The notes beneath the pieces were generated by a model. That model had not been told where the DNA came from. It worked only from the letters and a program-made list of their open reading frames with translations, and searched no databases. DNA of 64,000 nt, from NCBI RefSeq assembly GCF_918697865.1, contig NZ_CAKKMV010000002.1, positions 248,001-312,000 on the forward strand. Direction: 5' to 3'. This document shows, piece by piece, positions 36,139 to 45,807 of the stretch. The position numbers and the translations under genes are program-made. The DNA comes from Massilia sp. Bi118 (GTDB taxonomy: Bacteria > Pseudomonadota > Gammaproteobacteria > Burkholderiales > Burkholderiaceae_D). How positions within the stretch are numbered: position 1 is the stretch's first letter; each line of letters begins with the position of its first letter.

Positions 36139-39100
36139 ATGAAAACGAAGCGTCTCACACTCCGCGACGATGCCATCCGCCGCGCCGCCGCCATCCTGAT
36201 CGCACTCGCCGCCGGCGGCAGCAGCCAGGCCTGGGCCCAGTCGAATGCCACCACCACCATCTTCGGCGAAGTCCGTACGCCGGCCGGCGCCACGGTGGTA
36301 ATCCAGAACCTGGCCACCGGCGCGCAGCGCAGCCTGACCCCGGACGCCACCGGCCGCTACGTGGCCAGCTCGATGCCGCCGGGACGCTACGCGGTCAAGG
36401 TGCTGCGCAGCGGCGCGGTGGAAGCCAGCCGCGAGGTCGAGGCGGTGGTCGGCTCGGGCGTGGAAGCCAGCTTCGGCGCGGGTGGCGATGCCGCCGCCGG
36501 CGCCACCCAGACCGTGCTGGTGAGCGCGACGCGCCAGGTGATCGACGTCTCCAACACGAACAACGGCGTGGTCTTCACGGCGCGCGAACTGCGCTCGCTG
36601 CCGGTGGCGAACGACATCGCCTCGGTGGTGCAGCTGACCCCGGGCGCCAACCGCGGCACCAACGGCCAGTACGGCAACGCGCCTTCGATCTCGGGCTCCG
36701 GCCAGTCGGAAAACGCGTTCTACGTGAACGGCTTCCCGGTCACGAACATCCTGACCCAGGTCGGCGCCTCCGAACTGCCCTTCGGCGCGATCTCCAACAT
36801 GCAGGTGCTGTCGGGCGGCTACGGCGCCGAGTTCGGGCGCTCGACCGGCGGCGTGATCAACGTCACGACCCGCAGCGGCGGCAACAAGTTCGAGTTCGGC
36901 GGCAAGCTGCAGTTCCTGCCGGCGCGCCTGCGCTCGGCCCCGGAAAACATCTACTGGCCGCAGACCGGCGCCCATCCGGACACCGACGGCAAGCTGCTGT
37001 ACTGGAACCGCGACAACAGCTCGCGCAGCCGCATCGCCGGCCTGTACGGCAGCGGCCCGATCCTGCGCAACAAACTGTTCGCCTTCGTCGCCCTGGAGCG
37101 CACCGTCAGCGACGGCGAAGCGGTAGCCGCATCCACCGATTCCAGCCCCGCCGCCAAGGCGAGCTCCGGCTGGAGCAGCACGCACAGCGTCACCAACCGC
37201 TACCTGGCCAAGCTGGACTGGAACATCACCGACGACCATCACGTCGAGTTCACCCGCCTGTACGACCGCAGCACCGGCAACAGCAGCGCCTACGGCTACG
37301 ACTACGCCACCTTCACCAAGGGCAGCACGGTCACCACGGTCAACCCGACCACGATCAACTGCTGCGGCGGCGGTTCCGCGCCGGGCGCCGACGCCAGCAT
37401 CCTCAAGTACACCGGCTACCTGAGCGACAAGCTGACCGCCACCGCGCTCTACGGCGACACCCGTTCGATCCACCAGCGCATCCCGACCAACTACGATCCG
37501 ACCCTGGCCCAGACCTCGTCCAGCATCACGACCCAGGTGCCGGGCCTGGTCTACAACAACCCGCAGAAAGTGACCGGCAGCCTGCCCGATCCGGCCACGC
37601 AAGACCGCCAGAAGGGCCTGCGCCTGGACCTCGAATACAAGCTGGGCGCCCACGCGCTGCGCGGCGGTATCGACCGCATCGAGGTCGAATCCCTGGTCGG
37701 CAACGTGCTGGCCGGCGGCTATCGCTGGACCTACCGCAAGACCGCGAATCCGACCCGTCCGATCAACGGCGCCTTCGAGACCCCGGCCCAGGGCGGCGGC
37801 TACGGCGTGCAGGGCTATTACGTCAGCAAGGATCTCGACACCAACCTGGCCAAGCCGACCAGCGTGCAATCGGCCCAGTACCTGCAGGATCACTGGCAGG
37901 TGAGCGAACGCGTGCTGCTCGACCTCGGCCTGCGCCGCGAGCAGTTCACCAACTTCACCAGCAGCGGCGAGGCCTTCATCTCCCAGCGCAACATGATCGC
38001 GCCGCGCTTCGGCGCCACCTGGGACGTGAAGGGCGACAGCTCGCTACGCGTGTTTGCCAACGCCGGCCGCTACCACCTGCCGGTGCCATCGAACCTGTCC
38101 AGCAACATGGCCGCGCCGCTGCTGCGCACCAGCCAGTTCTACACCTACACCGGGGTCGACCCGGCCACCGGCGCGCCGACCGGCCTGCATGCGATCAGCG
38201 AGCCGTACTCCGCTAACAATGCCTACGGCAAGGGCCGCGATGCGCGCGAGGTGACGGCGATCGGCTTGAAACCGCTGTCGCAGGACGAGGTCTCGCTGGG
38301 CTTCGAGCGCGCCTTCAACAAGCGTCTGGTGGCCGGCGCCAGCGTGCTGTACCGCCGCCTGAACGACACCAACGACGACACCTGCGACGCCCGCCCGATC
38401 GAGGCCTGGGCCGTGCGCAACAATGTCGACACCGGCAACTGGGGCGGTTTCCAGTGCGCGATCATGAACCCGGGCCGCGACAACAACCTGTACATCGACT
38501 TCGCCGACGGCAAGGGCCTGCGCCGGGTCGACATCTCGGCCGCCGAGTGGGGCAACCCGCTGCCCAAGCGCACCTACAAGGCGCTGACCGTGTTCGCCGA
38601 GCATCCGTTCGCGGACGGCTGGTACGGCAAGCTGACCTATGCCCTGTCTGCGCTGAAGGGCAACATGGAAGGCCAGACCGACACCATCGGCGGCGGCGAC
38701 GTCGCCCTGACCGTCAGCGACGACCACAAGGAGCTGATGTACAACGCCTACGGCTACCTGCCGGGCGACCACCGCCACCAGATCAAGGCCTATGGCTTCG
38801 TGCAGGTGATGCCGCAGGTGACGGTGGGCGCCAACCTGGCGCTGATCTCCGGCTCGCCGCGCAATTGCATCGGTGAGCTGCCGGCCGAGCTGCACTTCGA
38901 CGACGACTACGGCGCGGCCTACTTCTTCTGCGAAGGCAAACCCTCGCCGCGCGGCAGCCGCGGACGCACGCCCTGGCAGATGCAGCTCGACCTGAACGCG
39001 GCCTGGAACCCGGCCTTCGCCAAGGGCCTGAGCCTGAAGCTGGACGTGTTCAACGTCCTCAACCGCCAGACCGTGACCCGCTACAACGAAACCCGCGAGG

Positions 39101-39192
39101 ACGGCGGCGGCGACATTTCGCGCAGCTACCTGCAGATCGCGAGCCGCACCGCGCCGCGCTCGGTGCGCGTGAGCGCCGAATACAACTTCTGA
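36139..39192 (+). CDS. TonB-dependent receptor with N-terminal carboxypeptidase-regulatory-like domain
   Basis: A 1017-residue outer-membrane receptor with a signal peptide (GGSSQAWA|Q). About residues 38-110 form a carboxypeptidase-regulatory-like fold (TIFGEVRTPAGATVVIQNLATGA). The plug contains AFYVNGFPVTNI and GGYGAEFGRSTGGVINVTTRSGG, and a 22-strand barrel ends in a terminal Phe (SAEYNF). This Oar/OmpA-like type often imports glycans or peptides. GGGAG lies 8 bases before the ATG. It is 78 bases after the GH31 gene, so it likely takes up the released or bound GalNAc-containing oligosaccharide with energy from TonB. Confidence 0.93.
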   Translation: MKTKRLTLRDDAIRRAAAILIALAAGGSSQAWAQSNATTTIFGEVRTPAGATVVIQNLATGAQRSLTPDATGRYVASSMPPGRYAVKVLRSGAVEASREVEAVVGSGVEASFGAGGDAAAGATQTVLVSATRQVIDVSNTNNGVVFTARELRSLPVANDIASVVQLTPGANRGTNGQYGNAPSISGSGQSENAFYVNGFPVTNILTQVGASELPFGAISNMQVLSGGYGAEFGRSTGGVINVTTRSGGNKFEFGGKLQFLPARLRSAPENIYWPQTGAHPDTDGKLLYWNRDNSSRSRIAGLYGSGPILRNKLFAFVALERTVSDGEAVAASTDSSPAAKASSGWSSTHSVTNRYLAKLDWNITDDHHVEFTRLYDRSTGNSSAYGYDYATFTKGSTVTTVNPTTINCCGGGSAPGADASILKYTGYLSDKLTATALYGDTRSIHQRIPTNYDPTLAQTSSSITTQVPGLVYNNPQKVTGSLPDPATQDRQKGLRLDLEYKLGAHALRGGIDRIEVESLVGNVLAGGYRWTYRKTANPTRPINGAFETPAQGGGYGVQGYYVSKDLDTNLAKPTSVQSAQYLQDHWQVSERVLLDLGLRREQFTNFTSSGEAFISQRNMIAPRFGATWDVKGDSSLRVFANAGRYHLPVPSNLSSNMAAPLLRTSQFYTYTGVDPATGAPTGLHAISEPYSANNAYGKGRDAREVTAIGLKPLSQDEVSLGFERAFNKRLVAGASVLYRRLNDTNDDTCDARPIEAWAVRNNVDTGNWGGFQCAIMNPGRDNNLYIDFADGKGLRRVDISAAEWGNPLPKRTYKALTVFAEHPFADGWYGKLTYALSALKGNMEGQTDTIGGGDVALTVSDDHKELMYNAYGYLPGDHRHQIKAYGFVQVMPQVTVGANLALISGSPRNCIGELPAELHFDDDYGAAYFFCEGKPSPRGSRGRTPWQMQLDLNAAWNPAFAKGLSLKLDVFNVLNRQTVTRYNETREDGGGDISRSYLQIASRTAPRSVRVSAEYNF

Positions 39193-39209
39193 GCACCAAA
39201 GGAGAAAAG

Positions 39210-40568
39210 ATGAAACGACGCGAGTTCCTGTTAAACAGTGCGAAGGCCGGCGGCGCCGCGCTGGCCGCCGGCCTGGCCGGCCCGGTCTTCGGCGCCGCCC
39301 GCGAGCGCCTGCGCCTCGGCATGATCGGCACCGGCATGCGCGGCCAGGTGCTGCTGAAAGAACTGCTGCGCCGCGACGACGTCGACGTCGTCGCCCTGTG
39401 CGACATCGAACCGGTGATGCTCGGCCAGGCCCTGGCCCAGGTGGAAAAGGCCGGCAAGCCGCGTCCGCAAGTGTATGGCGAGGACCGCGACAGCCGTGCC
39501 TACCGGCGCATGCTGGATGCGCGCCAGCTCGACGGCGTGATCATCGCCACGCCCTGGGAATGGCATGCGCCGATGGCGATCGACGCCATGCGCGCCAGGG
39601 TGCCGGTCGGCTGCGAGGTCGTGGCCGGCATCACCCTGCAGGACCATTGGGACGTGCTGGACACCCAGATCAAGACCGGCACGCCCTATATGCTGCTGGA
39701 GAACGTGTGCTTCCGGCGCGACGTGATGGCGGTGCTGCAGATGGTGCGCGCCGGCGTGTTCGGCGAGATCGAGCACCTGCAGGGCGGCTACCAGCACGAT
39801 TTGCGCGCCGTGAAGCTGAACGGCGGCGATGCGGCGCACACCTATGGCGGCGGCGTCGAATTCGGCAGCAAGGGCTGGTCCGAAGCGCGCTGGCGCACCG
39901 AGCACTCGGTGCGGCGCAACGGCGAGCTGTATCCGAGCCACGGCATCGGCCCCTGCGCGATGTACACCAACATCAACCGCGGCAACCGCTTCACCCGCAT
40001 CAACAGCTTCGCCACCAAGGCGCGCGGCCTGCACGACTACATCGCCAGCCAGGCGCCGGACCATCCGAACGCCAGGGTGAAGTTCAGCCTGGGCGACGTG
40101 GTCACCACCACCCTGGCCACGGCCAACGGCGAGACCATCATCCTGCAGCACGACACCTCGCTGCCGCGCCCGTACTCGCTGGGCTTCCGCGTGCAGGGCA
40201 CCAAGGGCCTGTGGATGGACGTGAACCAGGGCGTGCACGTGGAAGGCGTCAGCAAGCCGCACAGCTGGGACCCGTTCCAGGTGTGGCAGGACAAGTACGA
40301 CCACCCGCTGTGGCGCCGCTACGGCGAGCGCGCAGCCGGCGCCGGCCATGGCGGCATGGACTTCTTCGTGATCCACGCCTTCATCGAAGCCTTGAAGGCC
40401 GAGGCGCCGATGCCGATCGACGTCTACGACGCCGTCACCTGGAGCGCCATCACGCCGCTGTCCGAACAGTCGATCAAGCAGGGCTTCCAGACCCTGGACT
40501 TCCCGGACTTCACGCGCGGCGCCTGGAACAAGCGCAAGCCGATCTTTGCCTTCGACGACCGCTACTGA
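39210..40568 (+). CDS. GH109 alpha-N-acetylgalactosaminidase (Gfo/Idh/MocA fold, Tat-exported)
   Basis: A 452-residue NAD-dependent glycosidase. The N-terminus has a twin-arginine signal (MKRREFLLNSAKAGGAALAAGLAG), followed by the Rossmann motif GMIGTGMRG at 37-45. The signature YPSHGIGPCAMYTNINRGNRF (Tyr241, His244) matches GH109, whose first members convert blood group A antigen to H by removing alpha-GalNAc with a bound NAD. Export by Tat suits an enzyme that must fold around its cofactor first. It starts 18 bases after the receptor and complements the GH31 enzyme by a different mechanism. Confidence 0.9.
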   Translation: MKRREFLLNSAKAGGAALAAGLAGPVFGAARERLRLGMIGTGMRGQVLLKELLRRDDVDVVALCDIEPVMLGQALAQVEKAGKPRPQVYGEDRDSRAYRRMLDARQLDGVIIATPWEWHAPMAIDAMRARVPVGCEVVAGITLQDHWDVLDTQIKTGTPYMLLENVCFRRDVMAVLQMVRAGVFGEIEHLQGGYQHDLRAVKLNGGDAAHTYGGGVEFGSKGWSEARWRTEHSVRRNGELYPSHGIGPCAMYTNINRGNRFTRINSFATKARGLHDYIASQAPDHPNARVKFSLGDVVTTTLATANGETIILQHDTSLPRPYSLGFRVQGTKGLWMDVNQGVHVEGVSKPHSWDPFQVWQDKYDHPLWRRYGERAAGAGHGGMDFFVIHAFIEALKAEAPMPIDVYDAVTWSAITPLSEQSIKQGFQTLDFPDFTRGAWNKRKPIFAFDDRY

Positions 40569-40572
40569 TCCC

Positions 40573-42054
40573 ATGCTCAAGCGACGCTGCTTCATCCAGG
40601 GCATGGCGGCGATGGCGCTGCCGCTGGTCTCCACCGCCCAGGCCGCGCCGGCCGCGCGGGTTCGCCTGCCGGCGCGGGCCACCGGCAGCGTGGTCCCGCA
40701 GACCATCGTCGGTCTCAGCTACGAAACCGACAACCTGCGCGATCCGCGCTTCTTCTCGGCCTCGAACACCGGCCTGGTCGAGGCCTTCCGGCGCCTGAAC
40801 CCGCAGGGCGTGCTGCGCCTGGGCGGAAATACCAGCGACCTGGCGCGCCCGGCCGGCTTCGAGGGGCCGCTGCCGGTGCTGCATCCGCTCTACCGCAACC
40901 GCGAACGGATCCAGCCCTACTACGATGTGACGCCGGAAGCGCTCGATGCGCTGGCCGGCTTCCTCGACGCCACCGGCTGGAAGCTCATCTTCGGCATCAA
41001 CATGCGCGCCGACAGCCCTGAACTGGCGGCGCAGTATGCGCGCATGGTACGCGCGCGGCTGGGCTCCCGTTTGCTCGCGATCCAGCTCGGCAATGAGGCG
41101 AACAACTACTTCAAAACCTACGAGGATTACAAGGCGGCGTGGGACCGCATAGTCGCGCCGCTCGGCCGTACGGGCATCGCCGGGCCGGACAGCGGCGCCA
41201 ACACCGACTGGGTACAGCGCTTCGGCCGGGAAGTGCCGGAATCGGTGCTGCTGAGCCGTCACTATTACCGCGAGGCGGCCGAGCGTGGGTCGCTGGCCGA
41301 CATCCTGCAGCACGATGCGGACTTCGACCGCGAGATCGCCACGCTGGCCAAGGCCGCGCGCCGCCATCCGCAGGGCTTCTGGCTGACCGAGACCAATTCC
41401 TATTACCGCGGCGGGCGCGTTGGCGTCAGCAATGCCTTTGCCTCGGCGCTGTGGGGACTGGACTTCACGCTGTCGGCTGCCTGGCACGGCGCCACCGGCG
41501 TGTGCTTCCAGGGCGGGCCGCGGCGCAGCATCGAAAGCTCGCTGGAAGGACACGACACCGGCGGCCGCGGCGCCGACAGGGACGAAGGTCTCATCGCCCG
41601 CATCGAGGCGGCAGCCTCGAACTACTCGCCCATCGGCGGCGACCTGGAGACCGGCTTCGCGCCGCGTCCCCTGTACTACGGCCTGCTGTGCGCCCAGTTG
41701 CTGGCCGGCGGGCGATTCTACGAACTCGAACATGCCGAGCCGCAGCCGAACCTGCGCATGTACGCGACCGCGCACGGCGACGGCTTGCGCATCGTCGCCA
41801 TCAACACCAGCGCGGACACGCCGCGCGTGCTCGCCCTCGAAGGCCTGCGCCCGCGCGCCCGCGTGCGCGCCGCGCCGCTGCGGGCGCCCAGCCTGGACGC
41901 GCGCCATGCGCTTGCCTTCGGCGAGGACGAAGGCACGCTGCTGCCGGGCGCCGCCTGGACCTTGCGCTACCGCGATCTGCCGCCGGTTGCGCAGGACGGC
42001 CGGATCGAACTGACGCTGCCCGCGGGCTCCGCGCTGCTGCTGCACACAAGCTGA
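40573..42054 (+). CDS. GH79-like glycoside hydrolase, Tat-exported
   Basis: A 493-residue exported protein with a Tat-type leader (MLKRRCFIQGMAAMALPLVSTAQA). The TIM-barrel core resembles clan GH-A family 79 (heparanase, beta-glucuronidase): VGLSYETDNL, GVLRLGGNTSD, AIQLGNEANNYF (acid/base Glu175) and GFWLTETNSYYRGG (nucleophile Glu273), then a C-terminal beta domain of GH79C type with VAINTSAD. The exact family is not certain and the activity could be on uronic acids or another sugar. It begins 4 bases after the GH109 stop, so it is in the same transcript. Confidence 0.68.
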   Translation: MLKRRCFIQGMAAMALPLVSTAQAAPAARVRLPARATGSVVPQTIVGLSYETDNLRDPRFFSASNTGLVEAFRRLNPQGVLRLGGNTSDLARPAGFEGPLPVLHPLYRNRERIQPYYDVTPEALDALAGFLDATGWKLIFGINMRADSPELAAQYARMVRARLGSRLLAIQLGNEANNYFKTYEDYKAAWDRIVAPLGRTGIAGPDSGANTDWVQRFGREVPESVLLSRHYYREAAERGSLADILQHDADFDREIATLAKAARRHPQGFWLTETNSYYRGGRVGVSNAFASALWGLDFTLSAAWHGATGVCFQGGPRRSIESSLEGHDTGGRGADRDEGLIARIEAAASNYSPIGGDLETGFAPRPLYYGLLCAQLLAGGRFYELEHAEPQPNLRMYATAHGDGLRIVAINTSADTPRVLALEGLRPRARVRAAPLRAPSLDARHALAFGEDEGTLLPGAAWTLRYRDLPPVAQDGRIELTLPAGSALLLHTS

Positions 42055-42058
42055 ACAC

Positions 42059-42070
42059 CATAAAACGAAA
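42059..42070 (+). promoter_or_regulatory. CATAAAACGAAA, possible weak AgaR-like site before the second receptor
   Basis: This 12-mer is identical to the one that contains the GAAAG motif before the DUF3472 gene (47148-47159), except that here GAAA is followed by A. It lies in the short gap before the second receptor gene, just upstream of its AGGAGG ribosome site. It may be a relic or an internal operator. Confidence 0.35.
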
Positions 42071-42084
42071 ACAAGGAGGAGAAC

Positions 42085-45081
42085 ATGAAGTTGACGACAA
42101 TGCTGGCGGCCCTGGCCGCGGCGGGATTGGCCTCGGGCGCGTACGCGGCCGGCCAGGTGGAAGAGCAGGGCGCCCAGGAAGGCCAGGCCAAGGACGCCGT
42201 CAAAGCGGACAAGATGGCGCGGGTCGAGGTGACCGGCTCCAGCCTGAAGCGCATCAACGCCGAAACCGCCTCGCCGGTGCAGGTGATCGACGCCAAGCAG
42301 ATCGAGAACATGGGCGCGCGCACGCTGCTGCAGGTGCTCGACAACCTGCCTGCAGCGCGTCCGGCCCAGCAGGATTTCCGTTCGATGTTCACCGGCTCGG
42401 ACGGCGGTTCGCAGGCCAACCTGCGCGGCCTCGGCGCCCAGGGCACGCTGGTGCTGCTGAACGGACGCCGCCTGTCCTTCTACGGCGCGCCGTCCGGCTT
42501 CCAGACCATGTTCGTCAACATCGACGCGATACCGGCCGCGGCCATCGAGCGCATGGAAGTGCTGACCGACGGCGCCTCGGCCGTGTACGGCTCGGATGCG
42601 GTGGCGGGCGTGATCAACGTGATCACCAAGAAGAACTACCAGGGCCTCGAAGTCCGCGCCAGCAATGACTCGTCGCAGCGGGTCTCGTCCTACGGCGAGC
42701 GCCAGGGCAGCATCCTGTTCGGCAAGGGCGATATCGGCAACGACGGCTACAACGTCTACGGTTCCCTGAACCTGTACCAGCGCGACCGCATCGCCCTGGC
42801 AGACACCTACGACAAGCGGCCCGAGTACTTCTACGTCAACAACCCGAGCTTCATCCCGAATTTCCGCATCGGCACCGGCAGCGAGCCGGGCACCATGAAT
42901 CCGGGCACCCTGTTCGTGTTCGATCCCACGAAGAACAATGCCCGTATCCAGCGCGCGGTGAACGGCTGCCCGTCCTACGTGACGGAGGCCTCGGGCACGC
43001 GCTGCGTCTGGAACAACCTGCCGTATGCGCTGGACACCGGACCGTCCTCGAAGCGCGCCACCGGCTATGTGGCCGGCCGCCTGCGCCTGTCCGACGGCTG
43101 GGAAGGCTTCGCGGAAGGCGCCTATACGCACATCCGCATGCGCGGCGAGAACGGCCCGCGCAGCTTCAACAGCGGCAGCACCAGCAACTGGTTCGCGCGC
43201 AATACCGGCACCACGCTGAATACCTTCGTCAATCCCTACCTGGGACCGAACAACGTCTACCTGAAGGGCAGGCTGGATCCGGACATGGCGGCGCAGATGG
43301 GCGGCGCGGCGGGCCTGAACTACATCCTGCAGGACGCGCCCGGCCACTTCGGCCAGACCAACATCGACGACAGCTACCGCGCCCTGGCCGGCCTGCGCGG
43401 CACCGTGTTCGGCGACTGGGACTTCGAAACCGCGCTGGCCATCGCCGGCAGCCATTCGACCCTGTACCAGACCACCAACATCAACACCAAGGGATTCGAG
43501 AAGGCCTTCGGGCCGACTACCATCGATCCGGTCACCAAGCGTCCGTACATTGCCGATAATCCGGCCTACAAATTCGGCGAGATCAGCGAGGCCAATGCGG
43601 CCCTGCTGCGCGAAGCCTTCCCGACCTTCGACATCCAGTCCTGGACCCGCTTGATCACCTGGGATGCCAAGATCGAGGGCACCATCGCCAGGATCGGCGA
43701 GCGCGAAGTGCGCGCCGCCGTCGGCACCAGCCTGATGCGCGAGAGCTTCGACACCCCCGGCAACGCCGACGCCGCGGACGGCCTGATCACCCAGCAGGGC
43801 GGCTCCTGGTTCGACGGCAAGCGCACCATCGGCGCCGTGTTCGGCGAAGTGGTGGTGCCGCTCACCGACAAGCTCGAACTGAACGCAGCCGCGCGCCTCG
43901 ATAAATACCCGCACTTTGCCGCCAACCTGGCGCCGAAGGTCGGCGTGCAGTGGCGCGCCCGCCCAGAGCTGCTGGTGCGCGGCACCTATTCGGAAGGCTT
44001 CCGCGCGCCCAACCTGGCCGAGTCGGGCGAGGGCGGCGTGTTCGCCCAGGTCGGTGGCATCCGCGACACGGTGCGCTGCGACGAGACCAATGCGATCGCG
44101 CGCCTGCTGATGAAATCCGTCACCGCCACCGACGTCGATCTCGGCAAGAACCTGCTGAACTCGAACTGCTCGACCACGGTGGGCGGCCTGACCCCGCCGA
44201 ACCAGGACCTGCAGCCGGAGAAGGCGAAGATCGCAACCTTCGGCGTGGTGCTGCAGCCGGTGTCGAACGTCAGCATCTCGCTCGACTACTGGTTTATCAA
44301 CCGCCGCAACGAGATCGTGCGCCAGGACTTCAACCAGCTGTTCACCGACCTGGTCGACCAGTACGGCCCGACCCTGGCCGGCACCGATCATGCGATCCGC
44401 AACGCGCTTACCGACGCCGACCGCGCCAACATGGCGGCCGCGCAGGGCATGTGCGCGAATCCGGCGAATGCCGCGGCCTGCGCCGCCGGCGTGCCGGGCT
44501 ACTCGGTCGGGAACTTGGGCGGCCTGATCAACTCCTACCTGAACCGCGGCCGCACCCTGGTCGACGGCGTCGACATCGACGCGCGCGCCCGCTTCTCGCT
44601 GGGCGCATGGGGCAAGCTGGGGACGGGCGTGGCAGCCACCATCCGTCGCCGCGAGACCTACAACTACGAGGACGGCAGCGGCTTCTCGGGCAACTACGTG
44701 GGCTACTACGATTCGCCGCGCCTGCGCGCGACGGTCAACGCCGACTGGAGCTACCGGAACTTCGTGACCAGCCTGTTCGTGAACTTCACGGGCCGCACCA
44801 AGTGGGCCTACGGTCCCTACGACACCGACAACGCGCCGGAGAACTGCACCGCGGCCGGGGTCTCGCTGCCGGAGACCTCCTGCGACGGCGCGCCTTCGTA
44901 CACCACGGTCAACCTGGGCTTCACGTGGAAGCCGATGAAGAACCTGGACCTGGGGCTGAACATCAAGAACCTGCTGGACAAGCGTCCCTACTACGATCCG
45001 AACGGCTGGGAGGGCTATAACCACGCCCAGAACCTGTTCGGACGCCAGTTCGCGCTGTCGGCGGCCTACAAGTTCTGGTAA
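42085..45081 (+). CDS. TonB-dependent receptor
   Basis: A 998-residue outer-membrane receptor. A signal peptide (AALAAAGLASGAYA|A) is followed by the plug (VEVTGSSLKRINAETASPVQVIDAKQIENMGARTLLQVLDNLP... GGSQANLRGLGAQGTLVLLNGRRL... YGSDAVAGVINVITKK) and a long barrel ending in aromatic KFW. Several Cys pairs lie in extracellular loops (CPSYVTEASGTRC and CANPANAAAC). An optimal AAGGAGG lies upstream of the ATG. It closes the plus-strand operon and is followed by a strong terminator. No SusD-like partner is present, as usual in proteobacteria. Confidence 0.94.
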   Translation: MKLTTMLAALAAAGLASGAYAAGQVEEQGAQEGQAKDAVKADKMARVEVTGSSLKRINAETASPVQVIDAKQIENMGARTLLQVLDNLPAARPAQQDFRSMFTGSDGGSQANLRGLGAQGTLVLLNGRRLSFYGAPSGFQTMFVNIDAIPAAAIERMEVLTDGASAVYGSDAVAGVINVITKKNYQGLEVRASNDSSQRVSSYGERQGSILFGKGDIGNDGYNVYGSLNLYQRDRIALADTYDKRPEYFYVNNPSFIPNFRIGTGSEPGTMNPGTLFVFDPTKNNARIQRAVNGCPSYVTEASGTRCVWNNLPYALDTGPSSKRATGYVAGRLRLSDGWEGFAEGAYTHIRMRGENGPRSFNSGSTSNWFARNTGTTLNTFVNPYLGPNNVYLKGRLDPDMAAQMGGAAGLNYILQDAPGHFGQTNIDDSYRALAGLRGTVFGDWDFETALAIAGSHSTLYQTTNINTKGFEKAFGPTTIDPVTKRPYIADNPAYKFGEISEANAALLREAFPTFDIQSWTRLITWDAKIEGTIARIGEREVRAAVGTSLMRESFDTPGNADAADGLITQQGGSWFDGKRTIGAVFGEVVVPLTDKLELNAAARLDKYPHFAANLAPKVGVQWRARPELLVRGTYSEGFRAPNLAESGEGGVFAQVGGIRDTVRCDETNAIARLLMKSVTATDVDLGKNLLNSNCSTTVGGLTPPNQDLQPEKAKIATFGVVLQPVSNVSISLDYWFINRRNEIVRQDFNQLFTDLVDQYGPTLAGTDHAIRNALTDADRANMAAAQGMCANPANAAACAAGVPGYSVGNLGGLINSYLNRGRTLVDGVDIDARARFSLGAWGKLGTGVAATIRRRETYNYEDGSGFSGNYVGYYDSPRLRATVNADWSYRNFVTSLFVNFTGRTKWAYGPYDTDNAPENCTAAGVSLPETSCDGAPSYTTVNLGFTWKPMKNLDLGLNIKNLLDKRPYYDPNGWEGYNHAQNLFGRQFALSAAYKFW

Positions 45082-45095
45082 TCCGCTTCGGCTTG

Positions 45096-45133
45096 AAAAG
45101 CCCGGCTGCTTTGTCGAAGCAGCCGGGCTTTTT
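45096..45133. terminator. Strong terminator after the receptor operon, possibly two-way
   Basis: A perfect 16-bp stem (AAAAGCCCGGCTGCTT and its complement) around a 5-base loop, with T on the plus-strand side and A on the other. It can end both the plus-strand operon and the facing PEP-CTERM gene. Confidence 0.92.
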
Positions 45134-45136
45134 ACT

Positions 45137-45784
45137 TTATACGCGCTTGATGATGCGGCGGCGGCTCACGCCAAGCCCCGCAAGGCCCAGGCCCAGCAGC
45201 GCGAAGGCCGAGGGCTCGGGCAACTGCACGGACAGGCTGTCGATGCCGATGTAGTTGGCGTCGTCGGCCGGGCCGGTGTAGCGGATCGCGAAGCGGCCGA
45301 TGCTGTCGGCGATGCCGGTGCCGGCGAAGTCCAGGGTGTAGCGGGTCCAGTCGCCGGTGGGCGCCGCCGTCAGCGCGCCGAGCACGAAATCGGCGGCGCC
45401 GGTGCCGCCCGTGCTCAGGCCGAACTGGAAGCTGTCGAGATAACCCGGATCCGCCCCAGCGCGCACATAAAAGGAGACGGTGCCGCGGGACGTGGTCGAG
45501 AACTCGGGGCTGATCAGCCAGTCGTCGATGCTGCCGCCCGCGGCCGCGCTGTTGTAGTTGGCGCCGAGGTAGGCGTTGGGCGCGCCGTCATACGCGTCGA
45601 ACACCCGGGTGTTCCCCTGGAAGAAAGCGTTGGTCCCGGCAGGCGTGCTGGCATTGCGCAGGATGAAGCCTTTGGCGGCCAGGCCGGCGACGTCGTCGAA
45701 GCTTTCGATGATGTTGGCCTGGGCGGCGCCGGCGCAGGCGAGGAGGAGGGCGCAGGCGAATGGTTTGAACCGTGGTTTGAGCAT
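45137..45784 (-). CDS. PEP-CTERM protein with choice-of-anchor J-type domain
   Basis: A 215-residue exported protein. A signal peptide (CALLLACAGAAQA|N) is followed by a beta-sandwich (IIESFDDVAGLAAKGFILRN... DDWLISPEFSTTSRGTVSFYVRAG) of the choice-of-anchor J kind, often seen in carbohydrate-binding or surface proteins. The C-terminus is a PEP-CTERM sorting signal: LPEPSAFALLGLGLAGLGVSRRR, that is PEP, a hydrophobic helix and a basic cluster. AGGAGA precedes the ATG. An exosortase would be needed and is not in this window. It follows the DUF3472 gene by 23 bases. Confidence 0.88.
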   Translation of the reverse strand: MLKPRFKPFACALLLACAGAAQANIIESFDDVAGLAAKGFILRNASTPAGTNAFFQGNTRVFDAYDGAPNAYLGANYNSAAAGGSIDDWLISPEFSTTSRGTVSFYVRAGADPGYLDSFQFGLSTGGTGAADFVLGALTAAPTGDWTRYTLDFAGTGIADSIGRFAIRYTGPADDANYIGIDSLSVQLPEPSAFALLGLGLAGLGVSRRRIIKRV

Positions 45785-45807
45785 GAGGGTCTCCTGGACG
45801 ATTGTGA

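Noticed and set aside
36139-45081. A Bacteroidetes-type SusC/SusD pair
   Set aside because: There is no SusD-like lipoprotein; both receptors are ordinary proteobacterial TonB-dependent receptors.
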